64,000 nucleotides of DNA from Athalassotoga sp964433875 (GCA_964433875.1 CAYSSO010000004.1:26758-90757), one strand, 5' to 3'; positions 42,204 through 52,078 are shown, counted from the stretch's first letter. Translations and numbers: made by a program. Notes: generated by a model not told the origin, from the letters alone.

Positions 42204-43238
42204 TTATAATGATATCTTTTCGATTATCATCTTTGCTATTGTTGTTGAAGGATTGGAAGTTGGCCGTAATTTTTTGAGGTTGTTCGATACAGATTCGTAA
42301 AACTCTTTTTGTGAAATTTTTTGAATCGTTGAGATTATCATCTCTAAATCGATCCTTTCTTCATCGACTACAAAAGCCCCCCCCATCTTTTCAAGATACT
42401 TTGCATTTAATTCTTGATGGCCGTTAAGCGCTCCTTTCCAGGGCACAAGGATTGAGGGCTTTGCGCTCTGAATTATCTCTGCCACTGTACTTGCGCCTGC
42501 ACGCGATATTACCACATCACAATTTCTCATTAAATATGGGATATCTTCGTAGTATTCGAAATTCACCACATTGTCATTTTCGATCTTTAAAGGGCCTATG
42601 TGGAAGAAGATGATCTCTTTCATTCTTTTTGAAAGATCCTGGACTATCCTATCGATGACATTCGATCCCTCGCTTCCTCCGAATGCGAGAATCTTCATGG
42701 CCGGAAACTTTTTTAAAAATTCGGGATCTTTGCCCAGTTCAAATCCTTCCCTTACAGGCATCCCGACAAAAATGCCATTGATCGATCTTGCCGTTTCTTC
42801 GAAAGCACAAAAAGATGTTACGGCATATTCAGAGAGTTTTTTTGTGGATATGCCAGGTTGGACGTTGGACTCGTGAAGAAAAAGTGGAATACCTTTTTTG
42901 TGCGATATGTATCCGGTAATTCCTCCTATATATCCACCTGTTGTGAAAACAAAGTTTGGAGAAAAACTGGATATCAACCTTGATATCTTCAAAGTGGCAA
43001 TCGCGTTTTTGTAAAGGTATTTTATTCTCGACGAATCGCTGCCTGTGGCGGGAATCTGGACGTAGTCGTATTTGAAATTTTTGAATATCTTCGCCTCCGC
43101 ACCCCGACCCGTGCCGACAAAAAGCGCCCTTAGATTGACGATCTTTGACATTTCGTCTGCGACGGCGACGGCAGGATATATGTGGCCTCCTGTGACTCCC
43201 GCCGCAAATATGCCCTTAATCTCTGTTTGAATAGGCAA
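42204..43238 (-). CDS. murG: UDP-N-acetylglucosamine transferase MurG (lipid II synthesis)
   Basis: MurG adds GlcNAc to lipid I on the cytoplasmic face of the membrane. The 344-residue GT28 protein has the N-terminal loop GVTGGHIYPAVAVADEM, FTTGGYIGGITGYISHKKGIPLFLHESN for acceptor binding, and the C-terminal donor site ISRAGASTVAEII and PSILVPWKGALNGHQELNAKYL. The TTG start lies inside the end of ftsW (23-base overlap). It is the last gene of the eno-mur operon. Confidence 0.94.
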   Translation of the reverse strand: MPIQTEIKGIFAAGVTGGHIYPAVAVADEMSKIVNLRALFVGTGRGAEAKIFKNFKYDYVQIPATGSDSSRIKYLYKNAIATLKISRLISSFSPNFVFTTGGYIGGITGYISHKKGIPLFLHESNVQPGISTKKLSEYAVTSFCAFEETARSINGIFVGMPVREGFELGKDPEFLKKFPAMKILAFGGSEGSNVIDRIVQDLSKRMKEIIFFHIGPLKIENDNVVNFEYYEDIPYLMRNCDVVISRAGASTVAEIIQSAKPSILVPWKGALNGHQELNAKYLEKMGGAFVVDEERIDLEMIISTIQKISQKEFYESVSNNLKKLRPTSNPSTTIAKMIIEKISL

Positions 43239-44301
43239 TGTTTATCACGATCCCCAATCCCGCTAACAACGCTATTATAGAACTTCCACCATAACTGAAA
43301 AACGGCAATGTTACCCCGGTAACCGGAAGGATACCCAAAGAGACGCCGGCATTGAAAAGTACCTGTATTCCGATCAAAAACGCATAACCTGTTATGTAGA
43401 CCTTCGCGAATATATCGTTAACTCTCAGAGAAATATGGACTATTTCTCTTATAAGCATGTAGTAAAGGATCATTATCAGAATTATTCCAATCAATCCGAA
43501 TTCCTCACCAAAGACCGCAAAGATAAAGTCGCTAAACTGAACTGGCAAGAAGAATTTGTAAACAGATCCGCCCGGACCGGTTCCGAACAATCCACCGCTG
43601 TTTATCGCAGAAAGGGCCATATTCGCCTGATAATTAGAACTGCCCGTTATAAGGTATGTAAAAAAAGACGTAAGCCTCTCTGCCTGATACGCGTGCAAAA
43701 GGCCGGCTGCATAGGCTCCGAGGATACCGAGTACTCCAAGGCCAATTACACCGAGAACGTGAAGTAACTTTGCCCCGGCGATGTAAAGCACCACAAGGGT
43801 TATAAGGAAGAGCAATATCGTTGTTCCAAGGTCTGGTTCAAAAAACACGAGCAGATATATCGGTAAAAGCCTGATTATGGGATCTACTATTCCATCTTTG
43901 AAAGTGCTTATCTCTCCGTTCTTTCTGCTTACGTAAGCGGCAAGGTATATAAGCAAAAAGATCTTCGCGAACTCAGAACTTTGAATGGAATAAGATCCTA
44001 TCGAGATCCATCTGTGAGATCCGGCCACACGGCTTGAGAAAAAGACCGCTATAAGCGCCACAATCGTCAAAATGTAATAAAGGCCAGTGTAAGATTCGTG
44101 CTTTCTGTAGTCAAAAAGACTGAAAAAGATCATGAGCACGACGCCTACCATGATGGCAACTATTTGGTGAACGAGATAGTAATCAGGTGGTGGATATGGG
44201 TACCTGTAAGTCATTATGTAACTTGCGCTGTAGAGTGTAACGAGTCCTATCGCGGAAATTATCGAAAGCAGTATGAGTATTTTACTCGTTGATTTTTCCA
44301 T
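43216..44301 (-). CDS. ftsW: Lipid II polymerase FtsW (SEDS family)
   Basis: The 361-residue protein has about ten spans and SEDS signatures: RVAGSHRWISIGSYSIQSSE, the catalytic-region FFEPDLGTT, and FSDFIFAVFGEEFG plus LPVTGVTLPFFSYGGSSI. SEDS proteins polymerise glycan strands with a partner class b PBP; its mur-cluster location favours FtsW over RodA. No PBP gene is in the window. The ATG at 44301 (MEKSTSKIL) overlaps murD by 20 bases; the longer frame from 44355 is within murD and unsupported. Confidence 0.9.
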   Translation of the reverse strand: MEKSTSKILILLSIISAIGLVTLYSASYIMTYRYPYPPPDYYLVHQIVAIMVGVVLMIFFSLFDYRKHESYTGLYYILTIVALIAVFFSSRVAGSHRWISIGSYSIQSSEFAKIFLLIYLAAYVSRKNGEISTFKDGIVDPIIRLLPIYLLVFFEPDLGTTILLFLITLVVLYIAGAKLLHVLGVIGLGVLGILGAYAAGLLHAYQAERLTSFFTYLITGSSNYQANMALSAINSGGLFGTGPGGSVYKFFLPVQFSDFIFAVFGEEFGLIGIILIMILYYMLIREIVHISLRVNDIFAKVYITGYAFLIGIQVLFNAGVSLGILPVTGVTLPFFSYGGSSIIALLAGLGIVINIAYSNRD

Positions 44302-45544
44302 ATACGATCCTTTTGAATTCCTTTCCTCGCTCTTCGTAATTTTTAAACATATCAAAGGAAGTGGCTGCCGGACTTAAAAGTACGAAATCACCATCTTTGG
44401 CAATCTTGATCGATATCTCTACCGCTTCTTCCATCGAATTTGCTTTGAAATAACGCACTCCATCAAGGAGAGGCTCGATTACAGGTATCATCTCTCCCAT
44501 CAATATAACGGACTTTGATCTTTCCTGTAGTCCCTTTGCGAGGTTCGAGTAATCCTTTTCCTTAGGCCGGCCGCATATTATGACTATTGAATTTTTAAAA
44601 TTATCGAGCGCTTTAAGGGTAGATTCTGAAGTTGTTGATTTTGAATCGTTAACGTAAGTAACGCCTTTTATTTTGGCGAAGATCTCCTGTCTGTGCTCGA
44701 GAGGTATGAAAGTTTCAAGCCCTTTCATGATCTGATCATCAGAGGATCCGAGTTTCTTCGCGATAAAGGCGGAAAATGCCGCGTTGTAGATATTGTGAAT
44801 TCCTCTCAGTTTAGTTTTATCGAGAGGAAAATAGGTTTTACCTATTTTAAACCCTGTCTCATCCACAAGTATGTCTCCAGAAATTCTCGATACTCTGATA
44901 CCTTTAACCTTTGGGATATCGCTGTCAGCGTTGTAGACGAATGTCTTTGCCATGGCAAGTTTCATCTTCGAATTCACGTATTCTGCGAAACTCTTGTGCC
45001 AGTCAAGGTGATTTGGAGAGATATTCAATACAACTCCAATATCGGGCACAAATGTATCTGTCCCCATCAACTGAAAACTGCTTACCTCAAGTAAAGAAAT
45101 AGGCTCATTCCTTCTATCGCTCGCGGCCGTTCCTATATTGCCGCCCGTGAAGTGAGGGATATTTGAAACCTTCAGAATATGATCTGTAAGAGAGACTGTC
45201 GTCGTTTTACCATTTGATCCGGTTATCGCGATTATCTTTGAGCCATTTAAAACGTATCTCCATGCGAATTCTATCTCTCCGATCGCACGTTTTTCCCTTA
45301 CCGATCTCTCGATAAGGGGATCGTCAGGCCTTACCGAAGGACTGTATATTATAAGATCGCTTTTTAAGACGCGCTCCGTATTTCCATTTTCTTCAAAATC
45401 TATTCCATGCTTCAAAAAAAACTCTTTATCCTCTTTGGAAAGAGAATTCCTTTCCGATATAAAAATATTTCCCATCCTTTTTTCCATCAAAAATTTAAGT
45501 ACAGATCTGTTACTTACTCCAAATCCAATCAGCGCAAAATCCAT
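44282..45544 (-). CDS. murD: UDP-N-acetylmuramoyl-L-alanine:D-glutamate ligase MurD
   Basis: MurD adds D-Glu in cytoplasmic peptidoglycan precursor synthesis. The 420-residue ligase has the ATP loop AITGSNGKTTTVSL, FTGGNIGTA, the EVSSFQL segment, SPNHLDWHKSF and NDSKSTTSESTLKAL, which together separate MurD from MurC, E and F. The ATG follows GGAGG and overlaps mraY by 16 bases. Confidence 0.95.
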   Translation of the reverse strand: MDFALIGFGVSNRSVLKFLMEKRMGNIFISERNSLSKEDKEFFLKHGIDFEENGNTERVLKSDLIIYSPSVRPDDPLIERSVREKRAIGEIEFAWRYVLNGSKIIAITGSNGKTTTVSLTDHILKVSNIPHFTGGNIGTAASDRRNEPISLLEVSSFQLMGTDTFVPDIGVVLNISPNHLDWHKSFAEYVNSKMKLAMAKTFVYNADSDIPKVKGIRVSRISGDILVDETGFKIGKTYFPLDKTKLRGIHNIYNAAFSAFIAKKLGSSDDQIMKGLETFIPLEHRQEIFAKIKGVTYVNDSKSTTSESTLKALDNFKNSIVIICGRPKEKDYSNLAKGLQERSKSVILMGEMIPVIEPLLDGVRYFKANSMEEAVEISIKIAKDGDFVLLSPAATSFDMFKNYEERGKEFKRIVYGKINE

Positions 45545-46476
45545 AAGATTCCTCCAATGATAACAACCGTGAGGATCGCCTGGGATATCCAGAAGCCCGT
45601 CGTTACTTCGAGTTCGGAATAACCAGACAGTTCAAAATGATGATGAATTGGACTCATTTTAAAGATACGCTTTTTTCTGATCTTGTAACTTGTAACCTGC
45701 ATTAAAACGCTTACGGCCTCGATTATGAAGACCGGAAAAATAAGGATCATCCATAATTCCATTCCGTAAAGCATGCCGATCGTTCCTATATAACCTCCGA
45801 TCGCAAGGGAACCGACATCTCCCATAAAGATCTTCGCTGGTTTGATGTTGTAGAATAAAAACCCGAGGACTGCTCCCATCATGCTAAAGGTCATCGAAGC
45901 GGGTAAATTTTTGATCAGTGAAAGTACAAGAAGGCCAAGAGAGGATATTAAAAATATGCCTCCTGCAAGGCCATCAAGGCCATCGGTGAGGTTAGAGGCA
46001 TTGGACATACCAGCCACAAAGATTATGGTAAAGATCGGATAAAACCATCCAAGGTTTATGGCAAAGGAGGTAAATGGAACTAAGATGTAAGTGTGAGGAT
46101 TTACCATCTCAACAAAGACGTAAACGATTAAAGATACAAGAAGTTGAAGAGAAAGTTTTTGAATCCCGCTTAATCCCTTCGCCCTTTTTAAAAAGGTTTG
46201 AATAAGACCGTCTGCAAGTCCTATTGACCAGAAGCCCATAGTTGAGATTACAAGGATCAAAGTCGGAAGAGATCTATCAAAGATAAAGGCTACAATGACA
46301 GCGATAGGTATGAAGACGGTACCGGCCATCGTTGGCGTTCCCTCTTTGTAATTGTGCATATTTGGGCCTTCCGGCCTTACATGTTGTCCTATCTTTCCTC
46401 TTGCGAAGATCAAAAAGGGATAAAGTGTTAAGAGCGAAAGGATAAAAGAAAGCACAAATTCTATAACATGGCTCAA
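45529..46476 (-). CDS. mraY: Phospho-MurNAc-pentapeptide transferase MraY
   Basis: MraY forms lipid I on undecaprenyl phosphate. The 315-residue, roughly ten-span protein has the family motifs GTPTMAGTVF, SNASNLTDGLDGLAGG, FMGDVGSLAIGG and SPIHHHFELSG. It is at the short end of the family (about 320-360). The TTG start overlaps the murF stop as TTGA. Confidence 0.95.
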   Translation of the reverse strand: MSHVIEFVLSFILSLLTLYPFLIFARGKIGQHVRPEGPNMHNYKEGTPTMAGTVFIPIAVIVAFIFDRSLPTLILVISTMGFWSIGLADGLIQTFLKRAKGLSGIQKLSLQLLVSLIVYVFVEMVNPHTYILVPFTSFAINLGWFYPIFTIIFVAGMSNASNLTDGLDGLAGGIFLISSLGLLVLSLIKNLPASMTFSMMGAVLGFLFYNIKPAKIFMGDVGSLAIGGYIGTIGMLYGMELWMILIFPVFIIEAVSVLMQVTSYKIRKKRIFKMSPIHHHFELSGYSELEVTTGFWISQAILTVVIIGGILWILR

Positions 46477-47693
46477 GATACCTTCAATGCCTCCTTTATC
46501 TGTCCTACGATATCTTCCATGCGGTAGAACCTTGAACCCTTGACAAGTATAACATCATTTCTCTCTAAAATATTTAAAAACTTATCCAAATTGTAAGGAA
46601 TCCCAAAAGGATAAAAATTCTCATTTTGGAATGTGAAAACTGCCTTAGGCTTAATTTCTTCGTACAAAGATAGAAGATTTTTCTTTAAGTTTTCATCCTC
46701 TTTCAATTCCTTCATCGGCGCTATCACCCATACGGATCTTCCAAGATTTGCGCATGTTCTCGCCGCATTTTCGAAGGACTCTGGACTTGCGTTGTACGTG
46801 TCATCAACCAAGAGATAATCTCCCACTTTCTCTATATTCATTCTCGAAGGAGGCATCTTTAATCCTTCGAGATCGGAGGTGCCAAAGGTTAGCCCTATTC
46901 GTGAAAGTAAGGTAAGGGCCATGTTTAGATCTTTTATCTGTCCATCTCCCCAGATGCCTTCGAGGATTACTCTCGATCCGTTTAACTCAACGATCGTTTT
47001 GAGAGAATCGTATCCTTTCAAATGCACAAATCTATCGTAAATGACACCCTTTCCTTCGAGCGAAAGCCTTGGATCTCCATCGTAGATGACGAAATCCTTT
47101 GTGTGTTTTGCTATAGAAGATTTTTCTTTTGCCACGTCTATGAATGCGGAGTGAGCGCTTCCGACAAGAGTTATTATCGAGATATCTGGATTAAAAGTTG
47201 AGGAAAGGTATTCTATATCAAATGGCATCTGTGCACCCATTTCCATAACGCAAAAGTCAGGATTTGCAATTCCATTCAAAATAGAAATGGAAATTCCAAC
47301 ATCGGTATTTAGATTACCCTCGGTTTTTAAAACATTTCCGTGTTTCGAAAGGAGGTGAAAGAGAAATTCTTTTGTCGTTGTTTTTCCATTCGAGCCTGTT
47401 ATCGCTATTTTCAGAGACTTATTTATCTTCGATCTCGCAAGATCGATCATACCCTTCTTCACATCTTCGACAAGAATATAAGTAGAAAAATCTATTTTTC
47501 TACTTACAACGGCCACTGATCCCTTCGAGTAAACCTCTTTGACAAAATCATGGCCATCTGCGTTTTGGCCTTTGAGCGCAAAAAACAAATCATCCTTTTC
47601 ACACTGGCGGGAATCAGATCTAAAGTGTTTTATTTCCTTATCCTCTCCTTTAAGTTCTCCGTTCATCAACTTTGAAATTTCGGATAATCTCAA
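46473..47693 (-). CDS. murF: UDP-MurNAc-tripeptide:D-alanyl-D-alanine ligase MurF
   Basis: MurF attaches D-Ala-D-Ala to the muramyl tripeptide. The 406-residue ligase has DSRQCEKDDLFFALKGQNADGHDF, the ATP loop AITGSNGKTTTKEFL, TEGNLNTDVGISISIL and VDDTYNASPESFENA, all MurF markers. The TTG start overlaps the murE TGA as TTGA. Confidence 0.95.
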   Translation of the reverse strand: MRLSEISKLMNGELKGEDKEIKHFRSDSRQCEKDDLFFALKGQNADGHDFVKEVYSKGSVAVVSRKIDFSTYILVEDVKKGMIDLARSKINKSLKIAITGSNGKTTTKEFLFHLLSKHGNVLKTEGNLNTDVGISISILNGIANPDFCVMEMGAQMPFDIEYLSSTFNPDISIITLVGSAHSAFIDVAKEKSSIAKHTKDFVIYDGDPRLSLEGKGVIYDRFVHLKGYDSLKTIVELNGSRVILEGIWGDGQIKDLNMALTLLSRIGLTFGTSDLEGLKMPPSRMNIEKVGDYLLVDDTYNASPESFENAARTCANLGRSVWVIAPMKELKEDENLKKNLLSLYEEIKPKAVFTFQNENFYPFGIPYNLDKFLNILERNDVILVKGSRFYRMEDIVGQIKEALKVS

Positions 47694-49147
47694 ATAAGGC
47701 CCATCCCTTTCAAAATATCAAATGCCACATCTTTATCTTTAAAAGGTACCTCGTAGCCGTTGAAGATCTGGACCCTTTCATGGCCCTTTCCGGCAATTAC
47801 GACCTTGTCGCCGTCTTTCCATTCCTTTAAAGCCATCTCTATTGCCCTTCTTCTGTCAGGAACTACGCGAAGTTTTTCTCTTTCCGATATTCCATTCATA
47901 ACTTCGCTTATTATCTTCATAGGATCTTCAGATTTTGGATTGTCGTTGGTAAGAAAGATAAGATCCGCGTATTTCTGTGCCATAGATCCCATCAAAGGCC
48001 TCTTTCCTCTGTCCGCATCTCCACCTGCCCCGAAGACGAGGATAAGGCGGCCCTTTGTCAATTTTTTGACGAATTTAAGCACAGCCTCAAGAGCCGCTGG
48101 CGTGTGGGCATAATCTATGTAAAAATCGTACCCATGACCATGGTGCCTTTCAAGTCTTCCTTCAACTCCCTTGAATTTTTTGACAACATCCCTTATCAAA
48201 TCCGTGTCAATGCCAAATGATACAGCAGAAAGAATCGAAGGAATAAGATCGTAGATCATGAAATCCCCTATTATCGGGGTTTCAAACTCCACATTCTCTC
48301 CATCGACGTTCAAGGTAAACCTTGTGCCGTTATCGTCTGATTCTTTTATCTTGAAGATCACATCTGCCCTTTTTCCGTAAGTTATTACCCTTATTCCCTT
48401 CTCGGCGGCACGTTGGGCGTACAATCTTGCCCATTTTCCGGCATCTAAATTTATAAATGCGATTCCGTCGGGTTTTACAAGGTCTATGAGATGCGCCTTT
48501 GCCTCAAAATAATTTTCGAAGTTAAGGTGCGTATCGAAATGATCCCGTGTAAGATTTAAAAAGGCTATTCTGTCAAAGGATAGTCCATCGAGGCGCTTCA
48601 TTTCAAGCCCTTGAGAAGAGGCTTCAAGAGAGGCAAATTTTGCACCTTCGCTTTTTGCTCTTTGCAAAAGTTTTGCAAAGTATATGGGCGACTGGGTTGT
48701 ATGATCTGAAAGTTCAAAAAATTCGGGCGTTGAATTCGCAACAGTTGTCATTAGGGCACATCCGTTACCATATGCCTTTACTATCTCGCCAAAGAGAGTT
48801 GCTGATGTTGTTTTTCCTTTCGTGCCGGTGACGGCAAAGAATTTCATGTCGTTAAAAGGGCCAAAAAAATTGTAAGCGATTAACGATATAGCCCGCCTTA
48901 TGTCATTTACGATAACGTAAGGTTTGGAGGTCTTTATCTCGTATTGACAAAGCAGGGCCGCGGCCTTCGTTTCATTTGCGACGGTATGGGAATCAAATCT
49001 CGATCCTTTTATGCATGCAAAAAGAGACCCTTCAACGGTTTTCCTTGAATCTTCGCAAAACTCATTAATTTCCGGATCATACGACAAAGAATGACCTACA
49101 ACGAGGTCATTCTTCGAAAGTAAATCGATTATCTTTGATAATCTCAT
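47690..49147 (-). CDS. murE: UDP-MurNAc-dipeptide:diamino acid ligase MurE
   Basis: MurE adds the third peptide residue. The 485-residue ligase has DSRKTVEGSLFACIKGSRFDSH, the loop AVTGTKGKTTSATLF, the carbamylated-lysine region and DYAHTPAALEAVL. The substrate motif reads NDNPKSEDP: DAP-adding enzymes usually have DNPR, whereas Lys-adding enzymes have D(D/N)PNN-type loops. Lys in place of Arg leaves the specificity open. The ATG overlaps the enolase stop as ATGA, so synthesis is coupled to eno. Confidence 0.95.
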   Translation of the reverse strand: MRLSKIIDLLSKNDLVVGHSLSYDPEINEFCEDSRKTVEGSLFACIKGSRFDSHTVANETKAAALLCQYEIKTSKPYVIVNDIRRAISLIAYNFFGPFNDMKFFAVTGTKGKTTSATLFGEIVKAYGNGCALMTTVANSTPEFFELSDHTTQSPIYFAKLLQRAKSEGAKFASLEASSQGLEMKRLDGLSFDRIAFLNLTRDHFDTHLNFENYFEAKAHLIDLVKPDGIAFINLDAGKWARLYAQRAAEKGIRVITYGKRADVIFKIKESDDNGTRFTLNVDGENVEFETPIIGDFMIYDLIPSILSAVSFGIDTDLIRDVVKKFKGVEGRLERHHGHGYDFYIDYAHTPAALEAVLKFVKKLTKGRLILVFGAGGDADRGKRPLMGSMAQKYADLIFLTNDNPKSEDPMKIISEVMNGISEREKLRVVPDRRRAIEMALKEWKDGDKVVIAGKGHERVQIFNGYEVPFKDKDVAFDILKGMGLI

Positions 49148-50430
49148 CTTCCTATTGAATAAAATGCGCTTAATCCTTTGTAAAGTCCCACAGAGCCGAG
49201 TTTTGACTCTATTTTAAGAAGTCTGTTGTATTTTGCGATCCTTTCGCTCCTCGATAGAGATCCTGTCTTTATAAGCCCTGTGTTCATTGCGACCGAAAGA
49301 TCCGCAATGAATGTGTCCTCCGTCTCTCCGGATCTGTGAGAAACCACGCATGTAAAACCGTGAGTCTTAGCGTACTCTATGGTGTCAAGCGTCTCGGTAA
49401 CGGACCCTATTTGATTTAGTTTTATGAGAATGGAATTTGTTGCCTTTTTCTCTACACCTGTCTTCAGTCTATTTACATTTGTGACGTATAAATCATCGCC
49501 GATGATCTGAATTTTTTTGCCGAGTTCTTTTGTTATCTTGACAAAGCCATCCCAGTCTTCCTCGTAGAATGGATCTTCTATTGAGATTATCGGATACTTA
49601 TCGACGATCTTTTTGTAAAAATCTAACAATTCATCCGTTGTTATGTCTTTTCCACCAAAATGGTACTTTTTCTTTGTCTCGTCGTAAAAAGAATCCGGTG
49701 CACTGTCAATGGCTACATATATGTCTTTTCCGGGTTTGTATCCGGCCTTTTCTATTGCTTGAACGATTACCTCTATCGCCTCTTCGTTTGATCCCAGCTT
49801 CGGTGCAAATCCTCCCTCGTCACCGACAGAAGTTGCCATCTTCATGGATTTAAGAATTGATTTTAACGCCTGAAAGGTTTCTGCTCCATATCTCAACGCC
49901 TCTTTAAAGGTTGGGGCACCGGCAGGGACTATCAGAAATTCTTGTATATCAAGGCCACTATCGGCGTGTTTTCCACCATTTATAACGTTCATCATCGGAA
50001 CGGGCAATGTCTTGGCGTTGGGCCCTCCAAGGTACTCGTAAAGATCCATGTAAAGCGCATTCGCCGCGGCGCGGGCGACTGCCATTGAAACTCCGAGAAT
50101 TGCGTTCGCACCGAGAGAGGATTTATTCGGTGTTCCATCGAGTTCTATCATTGTCTTATCAACGTATGCCTGATCGAAGACATTTAAGCCAACGACTCTC
50201 GGGGCTATCTTTTCATTGACATTTTCGACGGCCTTTTCTACGCCTTTTCCGTCGTATCTTTTTCCTCCATCTCTTAATTCAAGGGCTTCGTGCTTTCCGG
50301 TCGACGCCCCGGATGGAACCATGGCCGTGCCAGTCGTGCCATCCTCCAAAAGCACATCGACTTCGACGGTTGGATTTCCTCTCGAGTCGAGAATTTCCAT
50401 CGCTTTCACATCAATTATATCCGTATGCAT
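49144..50430 (-). CDS. eno: Enolase
   Basis: Enolase converts 2-phosphoglycerate to phosphoenolpyruvate. The 428-residue protein has AMEILDSRGNPTVEVDV, GASTGKHEALELRDG, GDEGGFAPKL, SIEDPFYEEDW, GDDLYVTN, and SHRSGETEDTFIADLSV, covering the metal ligands and the catalytic Lys/Glu pair. The ATG at 50430 has AAAGGAGG upstream; the upstream frame to 50463 lacks support. PEP is also the substrate for MurA, which gives a biochemical link to the downstream mur genes. Confidence 0.97.
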   Translation of the reverse strand: MHTDIIDVKAMEILDSRGNPTVEVDVLLEDGTTGTAMVPSGASTGKHEALELRDGGKRYDGKGVEKAVENVNEKIAPRVVGLNVFDQAYVDKTMIELDGTPNKSSLGANAILGVSMAVARAAANALYMDLYEYLGGPNAKTLPVPMMNVINGGKHADSGLDIQEFLIVPAGAPTFKEALRYGAETFQALKSILKSMKMATSVGDEGGFAPKLGSNEEAIEVIVQAIEKAGYKPGKDIYVAIDSAPDSFYDETKKKYHFGGKDITTDELLDFYKKIVDKYPIISIEDPFYEEDWDGFVKITKELGKKIQIIGDDLYVTNVNRLKTGVEKKATNSILIKLNQIGSVTETLDTIEYAKTHGFTCVVSHRSGETEDTFIADLSVAMNTGLIKTGSLSRSERIAKYNRLLKIESKLGSVGLYKGLSAFYSIGR

Positions 50431-50462
50431 TTTCAAAACCTCCTTTGAACAGTTCAAATTCA

Positions 50463-50485
50463 ATTATAACACTAATTTAATTATA
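50463..50485 (-). promoter_or_regulatory. Candidate -10 elements of the eno-mur operon
   Basis: On the minus strand two TATAAT hexamers occur at 50480-50485 and 50463-50468, 33-50 bases before the enolase start. Neither has a clear TTGACA partner, so which is used is unresolved. The divergent murJ start lies 61 bases beyond, so the 115-base gap must serve both directions. Confidence 0.4.
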
Positions 50486-50545
50486 CTTGGATGTTCGAAA
50501 TTTGAATGCCATTTGGTATACTTTTATCAAATTCTGTAAAATCGG

Positions 50546-52042
50546 GTGTTAAAGACGAATAGCGAAAAGATCTCATCACAAGATATAATAAGTGGCACGG
50601 TGTGGATAACCCTCTTTGTTGCCGGGTCAAAAATACTCGGCTTCGTAAGGCAGATGCTTGCTGGCATGCTCTTTGGGACAAGCAGTGGCTACGACGCCGT
50701 TATCGTGGCTTTGGGCCCTACGGATATAGTTGCTGGAATAATAGCCGGCGCCTTCGCGTCTATAGCCGTGCCAATTTACATAGAAGAAAAAATGCACGAT
50801 CATCACAGGGAATATGCGAGATCTCTTCTTACTTTTACATCTATTTTTCTACTTTTATTCGGAATTACTCTTGCCGCTTTTCCATCTTTTTACATCCATA
50901 TCTTTGCTCCCACCTTTAAGGGAGACGAATTAAAGATGGCGGAAAATTATCTTAGAATTTATTCTATTCTTCCGCTTTTAAACGGATGGTCGAATCTTTT
51001 CGGGTCTTTCCTGAGGGCTGAAAGGATGTTTTTTCAATACTCCGTTGCCCAATTTTCGGCGAATATTTTTTTGATACCTGCCATGCTTTTATTCTATCCA
51101 CTTCTTAAAGAAGGATCTTATGCGCTTTCCCTCGAATTTGGAACGGGAGCGATAGGCCTTACGGCCTATCTTTATGGAAGAAAGATATGGGGCAGGATCC
51201 CATTTGGTCTTGATAGCACCAAAATCAGGCACACCTTCTATCTTGCCGTTCCACTTTTGCTCTCTTCTTCTGTCGCGACGATAAATGGTGTTGTGGATAG
51301 GGCCTTTGCAAGTGGCCTTGAGGTTGGAAGCATTTCATCTTTGAATTATTCTTTTACGATCGTCGGAATGATAAATGGAATAATAACTTCTGGAATCCTT
51401 GCCACATCTTTGACAAGCCTCTCTGAGAATGAGGTTAATTTCAACGGCAAGACAATCGTTTCGCAAACGAGGGCGATCTTTGAGTCTATGATAAAGATTC
51501 TTGCCCCGATAACTGCCTTTACCATTGTTTGTGCCGATTTGATAGTAAAGATAATATACCAGCGAGGGGCCTTTACGACCGAGTCAACTATCATGACTGC
51601 CTCAACGCTTGTTGCATATTCACCGATGATAATAACCGTTCCTCTTACGGGTATCCTTGGAAATATATACATTTCTAAAAAGCGAACGTTGAAACTTACG
51701 GTAATAAGCGTTCCCATGATCTTTTTGAATGCTTATCTCGACTGGATATTGATGATTCCTCTCAAACAGGTGGGTATAGCGGCCTCTTCGAGTATAGTTT
51801 CATTTCTACTCCTGTTTTTGATGATATACGATCTTGGAATATCCGGAATGAATGGATTCTTTTCGATCAAGACTATCCTGCCGGTCTTGACCTCTGTGAT
51901 TTACGTGATCATCTTTTTATTTGCCCTTTCAAAATTAAGTACCGTGCCAAGGAATATAATCGCGATCTCTGTGTTTTTGATCCTTTTCATTTTCTTTGGA
52001 AGAAATGAAATAAGAATGGTCGTAAAAAGATTCATCAAATAG
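50546..52042 (+). CDS. murJ: Lipid II flippase MurJ
   Basis: MurJ flips lipid II across the membrane. The 498-residue protein has about 14 spans, with the MVF/MurJ N-terminal signature (TVWITLFVAGSKILGFVRQM, GAFASIAVPIY) and the conserved IIYQRGAFT in the middle. Its GTG start lacks a strong ribosome site. It diverges from the eno-murE-ftsW-murG operon, so the two units together supply most of lipid II synthesis and export. Confidence 0.92.
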   Translation: MLKTNSEKISSQDIISGTVWITLFVAGSKILGFVRQMLAGMLFGTSSGYDAVIVALGPTDIVAGIIAGAFASIAVPIYIEEKMHDHHREYARSLLTFTSIFLLLFGITLAAFPSFYIHIFAPTFKGDELKMAENYLRIYSILPLLNGWSNLFGSFLRAERMFFQYSVAQFSANIFLIPAMLLFYPLLKEGSYALSLEFGTGAIGLTAYLYGRKIWGRIPFGLDSTKIRHTFYLAVPLLLSSSVATINGVVDRAFASGLEVGSISSLNYSFTIVGMINGIITSGILATSLTSLSENEVNFNGKTIVSQTRAIFESMIKILAPITAFTIVCADLIVKIIYQRGAFTTESTIMTASTLVAYSPMIITVPLTGILGNIYISKKRTLKLTVISVPMIFLNAYLDWILMIPLKQVGIAASSSIVSFLLLFLMIYDLGISGMNGFFSIKTILPVLTSVIYVIIFLFALSKLSTVPRNIIAISVFLILFIFFGRNEIRMVVKRFIK

Positions 52043-52078
52043 TCTTTTGGTATCCTCCTCTCGGTATGCCTTAGCCTC

